NCBI GenBank assembly: GCA_016280635.1
Contig: JAEEHC010000039.1
Coordinates: 1-64,000, forward strand
Reading direction: 5' to 3'
DNA length: 64,000 bases
Source of the DNA: Erysipelotrichaceae bacterium
Lineage (GTDB): Bacteria; Bacillota_I; Bacilli_A; Erysipelotrichales; Erysipelotrichaceae
Shown here piece after piece: positions 41,714 through 49,380 of this stretch. Numbering within the stretch: position 1 is the first letter of the stretch; each line of letters begins with the position of its first letter. The translations under genes were made by a program, and so were the position numbers. The notes under the pieces are model-generated. The model saw only the letters and a list, made by a program, of their open reading frames with translations. It was not told where the DNA came from and did no database searches.

Positions 41714-43795
41714 ATGGCTAAGATTGAAAAAGAACAGGTCATAACAGCCTATAAGGGCAGGCTCTTCCGCCGGCTCTTACGCTACGGCCGCCCCTATACC
41801 TCCAACTTCATCATCGCCTTCATCCTGGTTCTGGCAGTCACTGCCCTGACGCTTTATCAACCCACGCTGGTAGCCCGGGCCATTGATGAAAACATTGAAA
41901 ACTATGGAAGACCATATGCCGTAACTGCGCAAGACCAGTCCCAGCTGAACTATCATGGCGTCTGGCTGACCAGAGACTTTGACCTTGAAACGGCAGACTA
42001 TGAAAGCTATGGCCAGATCGTCTATTATGATGAACACTATTACTATTTCGCCGGCCTTTCCCGCTCGGATGTTCAGTTCCTTCAGGACCGGCTCAGCACG
42101 CTCAATGAGGTCGTTTCGCAGAACTCTTCAGCAGACCGGCTGCAGATCAATGCCGGCGAAAACCTGTTGGAAGGAACCCTGTTAAGCCGTGAAGATCTTG
42201 AAGTCTTGAGAAAAGATGACATCAATGGCATTCTGCGCATCGGTCTGACCTACGCGCTGTCCATTCTCATCTATGCCCTGTGCAACATTACCCAGGCCTT
42301 CCTGCTGCAGAAGACCGGACAGGCAGTGGTTTACGACATCCGCAACGAACTGTTTGAGCACACTCATTCCCTGCCGCTGCGCTTCTTCGATACCCATCCG
42401 GTCGGCCAGACCGTTACCCGGATCACCAATGATGTAGAGGCACTCAGCCGATTGTTCTCCGATGTGCTGGTCAGCGTTGTCGCCAATGTTGCCAGGATCA
42501 TCGGCTATCTGGTCGTACTCTTCTGCATCAGCGTCACCATGAGCGTACGTACTCTGGTACTTATCCCGCTGGTTTTCGTCCTGACCGCTGTCTTCCAGGT
42601 CCTCTTCCGTAAGGCTTACCGGCTGATCCGTACCAAGGTCTCCGGTCTGAACACCTTCCTAAGCGAACACATTTCCGGCATGAAGCTGATCCAGCTGTTT
42701 GCCCGGGAAGATCATAAGTATGACCAGCTTAAGGACACTACCGCTGATCTGTACCGCAGCCGGATGCGGGAGCTGATGTACTATTCCATCTACCGCCCGG
42801 TCGTTTCCCTGCTCTATACCCTTTCCGTTGTGCTGGTGCTCTTCCGCGGTTCCGCAGGTGTTCTGGCCGGCGGGATCACGATCGGCATCGTCTACATCTT
42901 CATCGACTATGTTCAGGCGCTGTTTGAACCGATCCAGCAGCTGACCGAACAGTTCAGTTCGCTGCAGAATGCTCTGGCTTCCGGAGAGAAGATCTTCACC
43001 CTGCTGGACCAGAAAAACACCATTGAGGAGAAACCGGACTTCACTTCCGTGGAAAAGTTCAAAGGCAAGATCGAATTCCGCAATGTCTGGTTTGCCTATG
43101 AGGAAGATGATTATGTCCTGCGCGATGTTTCCTTTGTCATCAACCCCGGCGAAAAGGTTGCCTTTGTCGGCGCCACCGGAGCCGGCAAGTCTTCCATCCT
43201 CAACCTGATCGGCCGTTATTATGACATCCAGAAGGGTGAGATCCTGATCGATGACATTAATATCAAAGACCTGTCTCTGAAACAGCTGCGTCAGGCCATC
43301 GCCCAGGTTCAGCAGGATGTCTTCATCTTTACCGGCGACATCAAGTCCAATATCAGGCTTCTGAACCAGGAGATCAGCGATGAACAGATCGTTGAAGCTG
43401 CCCAGACCGTCAATGCCGATCACTTCATTGAATCGCTGCCGCACAAGTACGATGAACCGGTCAGCGAAAGGGGCGCAACCCTTTCAGCCGGTCAGCGCCA
43501 GCTGCTCAGCTTTGCCCGTACTCTTGCTGTCGATCCGGCCATTCTAGTCATGGATGAGGCTACCGCCAACATCGATACCGAGACCGAACAGCTGATTCAG
43601 AAAGCCCTGAAGACCCTGATGGAAGGCCGTACCACCATCATGGTCGCCCATCGCCTTTCCACTATTCAGCATGCCGACAACATCATGGTCATTCATAAGG
43701 GCAAGCTGCGGGAAAGCGGCACCCACCAGCAGCTGCTTGCCCAGAACGGCATATACAAAAAGCTGTATGAACTGCAGCTTTACTCAAATAACTGA
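41714..43795 (+). CDS. bmrD: Heterodimeric ABC exporter, consensus-site half (BmrD-like)
   Basis: 693 aa. A first helix, then an external insertion of about 110 residues (SQLNYHGVWLTRDFDLETAD and on) before the remaining helices, matching the longer BmrD/YheH partner. The ATPase domain has GATGAGKSS, LSAGQRQLLSFARTL, Walker B LVMDEATANID with the catalytic Glu, and VAHRLST. Its signature LSAGQ (not LSGGQ) is seen in such pairs. A two-way terminator follows. Confidence 0.9.
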   Translation: MAKIEKEQVITAYKGRLFRRLLRYGRPYTSNFIIAFILVLAVTALTLYQPTLVARAIDENIENYGRPYAVTAQDQSQLNYHGVWLTRDFDLETADYESYGQIVYYDEHYYYFAGLSRSDVQFLQDRLSTLNEVVSQNSSADRLQINAGENLLEGTLLSREDLEVLRKDDINGILRIGLTYALSILIYALCNITQAFLLQKTGQAVVYDIRNELFEHTHSLPLRFFDTHPVGQTVTRITNDVEALSRLFSDVLVSVVANVARIIGYLVVLFCISVTMSVRTLVLIPLVFVLTAVFQVLFRKAYRLIRTKVSGLNTFLSEHISGMKLIQLFAREDHKYDQLKDTTADLYRSRMRELMYYSIYRPVVSLLYTLSVVLVLFRGSAGVLAGGITIGIVYIFIDYVQALFEPIQQLTEQFSSLQNALASGEKIFTLLDQKNTIEEKPDFTSVEKFKGKIEFRNVWFAYEEDDYVLRDVSFVINPGEKVAFVGATGAGKSSILNLIGRYYDIQKGEILIDDINIKDLSLKQLRQAIAQVQQDVFIFTGDIKSNIRLLNQEISDEQIVEAAQTVNADHFIESLPHKYDEPVSERGATLSAGQRQLLSFARTLAVDPAILVMDEATANIDTETEQLIQKALKTLMEGRTTIMVAHRLSTIQHADNIMVIHKGKLRESGTHQQLLAQNGIYKKLYELQLYSNN

Positions 43796-43803
43796 GCCAA
43801 ATG

Positions 43804-43830
43804 AAAATGCAGGGCTTCCTGCATTTTTCT
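43804..43830. terminator. Bidirectional terminator
   Basis: AAAATGCAGG, GCTT, CCTGCATTTT, between the convergent exporter and jag genes. Confidence 0.85.
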
Positions 43831-44448
43831 TTATTCAGCTTTATCAGTGTAGATGATCTTAAGGCGTCTGTTGTTTCCTTCGCCTTCAGATTCGGTTCTG
43901 ATGTGCGGGAAGGTTGACAGATACTGGTGAACGACCTTTCTTTCATCGTTGGTCATCTGGCCCAGTCTGGCTGACACCTTGGTCTTTTCGACGGTCTTGG
44001 CAATCTTCTTAACCATGGCCTTAAGCTTTTCGTATCTTTCTTCCTTGTAGTTGTTGACGTCAATCAGCAGATTGACATGTCTTCTGAACTCCGCGCTGGC
44101 AGCCGCCTTGGTAACATTGGTAATTGACTGCAGCGTCTGGCCGGCCTTGCCGATCAGTACGGCATTGTTCTGGGCATCCAGCTTTACGAGGTAGCTGTCT
44201 TCCTCACGGCTGATCATGATATCGCACTTCATGTTGATGTTGTTGAAATACTGCTCCAGATAATGATAAATGAAATCTTCAACATCCTTCTGGGCAAAGG
44301 CTTCGATCACGGCCTTGGCTCCGATGCCAAACAGACCGCCGGCCTTTTCTTCAACAACATAGTAAACCAGTTCGCTGCTGTCAACGTTCTTTTCGCGGCA
44401 GGCAACGCTGATGGCTTCTTCTACGCTCTTTCCTTCATATCTGTTCAT
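43831..44448 (-). CDS. jag: RNA-binding protein KhpB/Jag
   Basis: 205 aa. An amino-terminal Jag_N domain (YEGKSVEEAISVACREKN, GGLFGIGAKAV), a KH domain (AVLIGKAGQTLQSITNV) and an R3H domain (SARLGQMTNDERKVVHQYLS, with its Arg-His spacing altered). Partner of KhpA; controls cell elongation in streptococci. Its ATG overlaps the yidC stop as TAATG. Confidence 0.94.
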   Translation of the reverse strand: MNRYEGKSVEEAISVACREKNVDSSELVYYVVEEKAGGLFGIGAKAVIEAFAQKDVEDFIYHYLEQYFNNINMKCDIMISREEDSYLVKLDAQNNAVLIGKAGQTLQSITNVTKAAASAEFRRHVNLLIDVNNYKEERYEKLKAMVKKIAKTVEKTKVSARLGQMTNDERKVVHQYLSTFPHIRTESEGEGNNRRLKIIYTDKAE

Positions 44449-45329
44449 TAGTCTACATACCTCTTCTGTACATATAAAGTCTTGAGTACGTTAATGACTG
44501 AGTTGATCAGCCAGTAAACACTCATGGCAATCGGCCAGCCGAATCCTAAGACGGCGACCATGCCCAGCAGCATTATTGTCATGATGTTCTGCTGAGAAGA
44601 CTGCGGATTTCCCTTGTCGGCATAAGCCTTGTACTTACGGGAACTCTTGCGCTTCTTGTCAGCCAGCCACATGGAGATCTTTGAAGAAACAAACTGGGAA
44701 ACGACCATTAAGGCGAAGATAACGACTAACGGCCAGCCCTGTGAGAAGTTTGCCACAGCTGCTCTGGGAGTAGTTGATAACGGCATACCAAAAGCGGTTC
44801 CGCTGACAACGGCGTCAGCTCTCTGAACGGCATAGTACATGGCGATCAGAATCGGGAACTGCAGCAGCGGGGTAGCAATGGCGCCCAGCGGATTCAGGTT
44901 GTACTTGTTGTAAAGAACCTGCATTTCCTGAGCCATAGCCATTTTGGAATTGTCATCCGTTTTTCCTTCATACTTGGCCTGGATTTCCTGCAGCTTGGGA
45001 TTGATCTCCTGCATCTTCTGCATCTGAACCGTTGACTTGATGGTAAACGGCAGGGTGATGAGGTTGAAGACCAGAGTAACGATGGCAACGGCCAGAATGC
45101 TGATGCCGGTCCAGGAATAGACCAGGTTAATGGCCTGAGCCAGCGGCCAGACCAGCAGGGCACTGATGAAACCTTCGTTCATCATCGCTTTCCAGGGTGT
45201 ATCAAGATAAATTACCTTTTCCGGTAGAGTGACTCCGTTTGAATCAACGTTTCTCTGACATCCGGTCAATACGGCTAATCCCAGGATGAGCAGCATGATC
45301 AATAATGCTTTCTTGTTCAACTTTTTCAT
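44448..45329 (-). CDS. yidC: Membrane protein insertase YidC/Oxa1
   Basis: 293 aa. Lipobox AVLTGCQ, then five membrane helices; LVWPLAQAINLVYSW, the charged cytoplasmic loop VQMQKMQEINPKLQEIQAKY and NPLGAIATPLLQFPILIAMYY are typical of Gram-positive YidC (SpoIIIJ). It inserts membrane proteins with or without Sec. The start follows AAGGAG. Second gene after rnpA. Confidence 0.96.
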   Translation of the reverse strand: MKKLNKKALLIMLLILGLAVLTGCQRNVDSNGVTLPEKVIYLDTPWKAMMNEGFISALLVWPLAQAINLVYSWTGISILAVAIVTLVFNLITLPFTIKSTVQMQKMQEINPKLQEIQAKYEGKTDDNSKMAMAQEMQVLYNKYNLNPLGAIATPLLQFPILIAMYYAVQRADAVVSGTAFGMPLSTTPRAAVANFSQGWPLVVIFALMVVSQFVSSKISMWLADKKRKSSRKYKAYADKGNPQSSQQNIMTIMLLGMVAVLGFGWPIAMSVYWLINSVINVLKTLYVQKRYVD

Positions 45330-45347
45330 TGATAAAGTCTCCTTAAT

Positions 45348-45689
45348 CTAGTTTGTCCGTTTATTATTATAAACTGTTTCATATAGAACTGACAAATCAT
45401 TTTTGTTGGTGGCAAAGTCGCTGTTCAGGTAGCCGGGCCGGACGATGATGATGTAGTCAAGGCCGCTGTGAAAGTCAAAGATCTCCTGAACCATCATCCT
45501 GACCTGCCTCCTGATTCTGACTCTTTCCACGGCATTTCCGAGTTTTTTACCGGCGGAAATGCCAATGCGGTCATGATCAAAAGCGGCCGGATGGTAATAC
45601 AGGACAAAGCGGCGGCTTGTCAGCCGGCTTCCGGCCGTAATGATCTTTTCAAATTCTTCGTTCTTCTTAACGCGGAATTCCTTTTTCAT
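45348..45689 (-). CDS. rnpA: Ribonuclease P protein component
   Basis: 113 aa. KKNEEFEKII, RFVLYYHP, RIGISAGKKLGNAVERVRIRR (the RNR-type basic motif is split as VRIRRQVR). It assists the RNase P RNA in maturing tRNA 5' ends. The ATG at 45689 has no ribosome site: it is preceded by ACCC and the seven-T tail of a hairpin, so initiation is unusual. No later in-frame start fits the family. Confidence 0.93.
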   Translation of the reverse strand: MKKEFRVKKNEEFEKIITAGSRLTSRRFVLYYHPAAFDHDRIGISAGKKLGNAVERVRIRRQVRMMVQEIFDFHSGLDYIIIVRPGYLNSDFATNKNDLSVLYETVYNNKRTN

Positions 45690-45693
45690 GGGT

Positions 45694-45717
45694 AAAAAAA
45701 GCCGCCTGTATGGCAGC
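45694..45717 (-). terminator. Terminator between rpmH and rnpA
   Basis: On minus GCTGCC, loop ATACA, GGCGGC, then seven T's ending four bases before the rnpA ATG. Probably a partial terminator that lowers rnpA-yidC-jag expression relative to rpmH. Confidence 0.75.
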
Positions 45718-45722
45718 TTCTC

Positions 45723-45857
45723 TTATGCAGATAAGACTTTTCTTCCCTTGGCGCGTCTGCGGGCCAATACGTTACGACCACCAACAGTTTTCATTCTAGC
45801 TCTGAAGCCGCAAACTCTTGAGTGTTTTCTTTTGCTCGGTTGATATGTTCTCTTCAT
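45723..45857 (-). CDS. rpmH: Ribosomal protein bL34
   Basis: 44 aa: [20 protein letters not shown] and on to GRKVLSA, the normal length and highly basic composition of bL34. GGGAGG is seven bases ahead of the ATG. It has its own consensus-like promoter and a terminator directly behind. Cys replaces the usual H/G in the RVHGF segment (here RVCGF). Component of the 50S subunit. Confidence 0.97.
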   Translation of the reverse strand: MKRTYQPSKRKHSRVCGFRARMKTVGGRNVLARRRAKGRKVLSA

Positions 45858-45899
45858 GTAGGCACCTCCCGATTTCTAAAAATGAGCAATTGCTTATAA

Positions 45900-45928
45900 A
45901 TAATACCTAATTCATTGCCATTAGTCAA
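45900..45928 (-). promoter_or_regulatory. rpmH promoter
   Basis: On minus TTGACT (45923-45928), 17 bp, TATTAT (45900-45905). Confidence 0.8.
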
Positions 45929-45951
45929 CCAGAAAATGACCTCAGCCACAT

Positions 45952-45976
45952 AAAAACCCGCCGTTAACACGGCGGG
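45952..45976 (-). terminator. Terminator of the methyltransferase gene
   Basis: On minus CCCGCCGT, GTTA, ACGGCGGG, then TTTTTA; strong stem. Confidence 0.88.
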
Positions 45977-45983
45977 CTGAATT

Positions 45984-46649
45984 CTACCTTTTTACCAAGG
46001 CAAACATGATCTTCGGATAATCCGGTTCCGAATTGGTCAGGCCGTGGGAAATGACTTCCAGCCGGTTTGCAGCCAGTTCTTCCAAAAACTGATCAAAGTT
46101 GACGACCCGGCTGGCTGCTCTCGCTACGCTCATGGCCTCACCGCTGTGGTGGATGCGGTCTTCATCCTGCCAGGCAACATCAATGCCGGTATCATAAGCT
46201 TCCTCACCGTCTCCCTTGCTCAGGATCAGGGCCATTCCCTTATCGTTAAGATGATTTCTGATATAGCTGTAGAAGCCCTTGCGGTCTTCGTCCAGCACCA
46301 TCATCTGCAAAACGGCAACGGAATAAATGAAATCGTATTTATTCTTATCGTCGTTTTCCAGTACATCCATGACCCGGTAAGCCTTCCGGTTCTTTTCATC
46401 TCTTCTGACGCAATAGCCGACCGCCTCGTCTGATACGTCCGTAGCTACCAGATCAAAACCCTTCTGAAGCAGATAACGGGCATCTCTTCCTTCGCCGCAG
46501 CCGATCTCCAGCATCTTGTCCCACTGGTTAAGGTGGTAATCGTTAATGGTCTCCAGAACCAGCGGTGTCGGGTTATCGCTGTACCAGCTGATGTTGTGAG
46601 CGTGGACCTGCTGATATCTTTTATCATAAACCTTATAGTACTTTGGCAT
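45984..46649 (-). CDS. SAM-dependent methyltransferase (class I)
   Basis: 221 aa. Motif I MLEIGCGEGRDARYL, motif II LVATDVSDEAV and YDFIYSVAVLQMMV (post-I acidic and motif IV region). It belongs to the Methyltransf_11/25 type; the substrate is not evident. FWYSDNP near the start and the late YPKIMFALVK are unremarkable. SD is weak. It stands between rpmH and htrA, an unusual place; no functional link is visible. Confidence 0.83.
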   Translation of the reverse strand: MPKYYKVYDKRYQQVHAHNISWYSDNPTPLVLETINDYHLNQWDKMLEIGCGEGRDARYLLQKGFDLVATDVSDEAVGYCVRRDEKNRKAYRVMDVLENDDKNKYDFIYSVAVLQMMVLDEDRKGFYSYIRNHLNDKGMALILSKGDGEEAYDTGIDVAWQDEDRIHHSGEAMSVARAASRVVNFDQFLEELAANRLEVISHGLTNSEPDYPKIMFALVKR

Positions 46650-46724
46650 AATCTAATTCCTCATTTCCCTAATATAGTAGCATACTCCCGCTTCAATTTC
46701 TATAAACCAGACTTTCTCCCTTTC

Positions 46725-46746
46725 AAAACAAAGGCGGCTGTCCGCC
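46725..46746 (-). terminator. htrA terminator
   Basis: On minus GGCGG, ACAG, CCGCC, then TTTGTTTT. Confidence 0.7.
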
Positions 46747-46759
46747 GCCGTCTGTTTTT

Positions 46760-47989
46760 CTATTTTTTCTGGCTCAGGGTCAGATTGATGTCGACCTGCT
46801 GGCCATTACGCAGTACCGTCAGTCTGACCTGCTGTCCGGCTTCGTAGCCGTACAGCAGCATCTGCAGTGCTGACAGGCTTTCGATCTTGTTGTTGTCAAT
46901 GGCAACTATCAAGTCGTTTTCCTGCAATCCGGCTGCCTTGGCATTTTCCTCGACCGCTTCCTGTACGAGAACACCGAAACTGGTCACATTATAGTTCCAG
47001 GCCTTCTGAACGGAATCAATACTGACGCACTTGATGCCCAGCTGGGCCCGGCCGGTCACATAACCCTGTTCGATCAGCTGCTGCGCTACCATCCTGACGA
47101 TGTCGATCGGAATGGCGAAGCCGATTCCCTCGACGTTTTCACTGACGCTCTTGGCATTGACGATGCCGATCAGCTCACCGTTGGTATTGAACAGGCCGCC
47201 GCCTGAGTTCCCCGGAGAAATGGCCACGTTGATCTGCATCAGCGTCATCGGTACATTGCCGATCGTTACCTCGCGGGACAGACCGCTGATGATGCCGGCG
47301 GTTACCGTACCGCCCAGAGTTCCCATCGGGTTGCCGATGGCGATGCAGTTCTGTCCGACGGCGATGCTGTCGCTGTTGCCCAGTATGGCCGGCTGCAGGT
47401 TTTGAGCATCGATCTTAATGATCGCCAGATCACTCTTGGCATCGCTGGCGATCAGCTCGGCAGTATACTTGTCACCGCTGGCCAGCGTAACGTAGATGCT
47501 GCTGGCCCCGTTGATGACATGATTGTTGGTAATGATGTAGCCGTCCCGGGAATAGATGACGCCGCTGCCGGCGCCCTCGGTAACGTAGTCACCAAAGTAA
47601 CTGTTATAGACGACCTTTTCGGTGTAGACTTCCACGACCGCGTTCTTTACTTCCTCAACCAGCTCAGTATAATCGCTCTGCTGGATCACCCTGGTGGTTT
47701 CTCTTTCACTGCTCTCATAAGCCACGACCCGCTCGCTTCTGCGGTTGCTGACGATAAGTGCCGTCACAACGCTGGCTGCCGTGGAAAGCAGCAGGGAAAA
47801 GACGATGGTCAGAATCAGCCAGCTGGCCCTGATGCTGCCTTTTGGCTCCGGCTTTTCCTCGGGATAGATCTCGCTTGCAAAAACCTTTTCCGCCTGCTGC
47901 GTACTGGGTTCTGTCTCTTCTTTCACTTCTTTTTTGCTGTCTTCAGTTTGCTCTTCGTTTTCTTCTTCTATGTCAAAGTGCTCATCCAT
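46760..47989 (-). CDS. htrA: HtrA/DegP-type membrane serine protease
   Basis: 409 aa. A 50-residue acidic cytoplasmic part, a membrane helix (ASWLILTIVFSLLLSTAASVV), then a trypsin-like domain with His in IITNNHVIN, Asp in AKSDLAIIKI and Ser in SPGNSGGGLF. A single PDZ domain ends the protein (FGVLVQEAVEENAKAAGLQE). It degrades misfolded proteins outside the membrane. AAGGAGAG precedes the ATG. It lies after the cohesin-like protein gene in a minus-strand envelope block. Confidence 0.94.
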   Translation of the reverse strand: MDEHFDIEEENEEQTEDSKKEVKEETEPSTQQAEKVFASEIYPEEKPEPKGSIRASWLILTIVFSLLLSTAASVVTALIVSNRRSERVVAYESSERETTRVIQQSDYTELVEEVKNAVVEVYTEKVVYNSYFGDYVTEGAGSGVIYSRDGYIITNNHVINGASSIYVTLASGDKYTAELIASDAKSDLAIIKIDAQNLQPAILGNSDSIAVGQNCIAIGNPMGTLGGTVTAGIISGLSREVTIGNVPMTLMQINVAISPGNSGGGLFNTNGELIGIVNAKSVSENVEGIGFAIPIDIVRMVAQQLIEQGYVTGRAQLGIKCVSIDSVQKAWNYNVTSFGVLVQEAVEENAKAAGLQENDLIVAIDNNKIESLSALQMLLYGYEAGQQVRLTVLRNGQQVDINLTLSQKK

Positions 47990-48060
47990 GTTATCGACTC
48001 TCCTTTGTTTATTCTTATCCTATTTCCGTTATGTGTCGTTTTTATGAAGGTGATTTGAAA

Positions 48061-49368
48061 TTATGCTGACACCCGCTTTTTTGTGGCCAGGATCAGAGCA
48101 GCGATAAAGGCCAGGATTCCGGCTGCTCCGGCGGAATAACCCAGATAAGCGGCCAGCGGGCTTTTCTCACTCTCTCTCTGCGGCAGGGTATATCTCTGCA
48201 GGGTCTTTTCGATGAGGTCATAGCTGTACAGCCTGACTTCACCCTCATCAGTCATCAGCTGAATGACGGCATACTCATTCAGAGAGGAGTTCCTGTATTT
48301 CCAACCGTCGATTCCGGTTTCCCCGATGTAGACCTTATAGGGGACAAAGAACTCATCCATATCCCGGAACTGCTGATAATCGCTGTTGATCAGCTGATAG
48401 CTGCCACCGTCAATTTCCACCGGTTCATAGCGCTTGACGATTTCCATCTTCTGCTCATCGAGAATGTAGAAATCTGCCTTGCCATCTTCATCCGCCAGAT
48501 AGACCAGGTTCATGGTTCCCTTGCTGAAAACGCTGATATCCTCGCCTTCAACGGTGATTCTTTTCTCTTCAAAGCCTTCCGGAACGGCAATGCGGCTCAG
48601 GTTCCGGACGACTCCCAGAGTGTTGTCCCGGAAATAGACGACCGGTTTTTCTTCCACATAGACATTCAGCACGTAACTCTTTTTATCACCGCTTTCGGCA
48701 ACGCAGACAACTTCGATCCGGTTCCAGCCTTCATTGAGCGCAAATTCCGTCTTTTCAATTTTGGCCTTGGCACTGCTGGCCTTGGCATTGACCTTCAATG
48801 TGACGGTATTGGCTGGCGCGTATACGGTATATTCGTGGACATCGCTCTCAAATTCGCTCTCCAGTACCAGACCCTCCAGCGACAGGGATGCCAGGCTGGC
48901 ATCCTTGGACAGATTGGGAGCGGAAGGGTTGTTGCTGGATTTGGCGATGACTTCGATCTTCTTGGTCACCGACTTGTCAGAAATGTATTCAGCATCGTAG
49001 TTATACCAGTCTTCAACCGTGATGTGAACAGAGGTATTGCCGATTTTTTTGGCGGTCAGTGTGGCCGTGATCGTGACCGTCTTGGCATCAGTCGGATCAA
49101 CGAGAATGCGGTTTTTATTGGTATTGACAGTCGCGGACGACTTTACGCTCAGGTTGCTGAGATAACTGCTGTTGTAGTCAATGTAAACCATCGCCGAACC
49201 GACACCGTCGGAACAGCTGAGCTTAATGGTCAGGGTAACCTTGTTTCCCACTACCACAGAGGAATCGCTGACGGAAACACTGGCGCTGCCGCTGGCCGCC
49301 CGCACTTCTGAAAGAGCGGATGCCATTACCAGCAGGGCTGTCAGTAAAATGATTAGTTTTCTCTTCAT
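48061..49368 (-). CDS. Membrane-anchored protein with cohesin-like and cadherin-like domains
   Basis: 435 aa. Signal peptide (KLIILLTALLVMASALSEVRA). Residues 28-135 look like a cohesin: VSDSSVVVGNKVTLTIKLSC, SAMVYIDYNSSYLSN, ITATLTAKKIGNTSVHIT. A cadherin-like beta-sandwich follows (LASLSLEGLVLESEFESDVH, YTVYAPANTVTLKV, AESGDKKSYVLNVYVEE). After an unassigned 170-residue part comes a carboxyl membrane helix (GAAGILAFIAALILATKK). It should display the cohesin outside the cell; the dockerin autolysin encoded 12 bp upstream is a natural ligand. Domain calls are by pattern. AGGAGG precedes the ATG. Confidence 0.75.
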   Translation of the reverse strand: MKRKLIILLTALLVMASALSEVRAASGSASVSVSDSSVVVGNKVTLTIKLSCSDGVGSAMVYIDYNSSYLSNLSVKSSATVNTNKNRILVDPTDAKTVTITATLTAKKIGNTSVHITVEDWYNYDAEYISDKSVTKKIEVIAKSSNNPSAPNLSKDASLASLSLEGLVLESEFESDVHEYTVYAPANTVTLKVNAKASSAKAKIEKTEFALNEGWNRIEVVCVAESGDKKSYVLNVYVEEKPVVYFRDNTLGVVRNLSRIAVPEGFEEKRITVEGEDISVFSKGTMNLVYLADEDGKADFYILDEQKMEIVKRYEPVEIDGGSYQLINSDYQQFRDMDEFFVPYKVYIGETGIDGWKYRNSSLNEYAVIQLMTDEGEVRLYSYDLIEKTLQRYTLPQRESEKSPLAAYLGYSAGAAGILAFIAALILATKKRVSA

Positions 49369-49380
49369 TTTCTTCCTCCT

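Noticed and set aside
42659-43444. 261-codon open frame opposite the second exporter gene
   Set aside because: Covers the ATPase domain in reverse, no motif or ribosome site.
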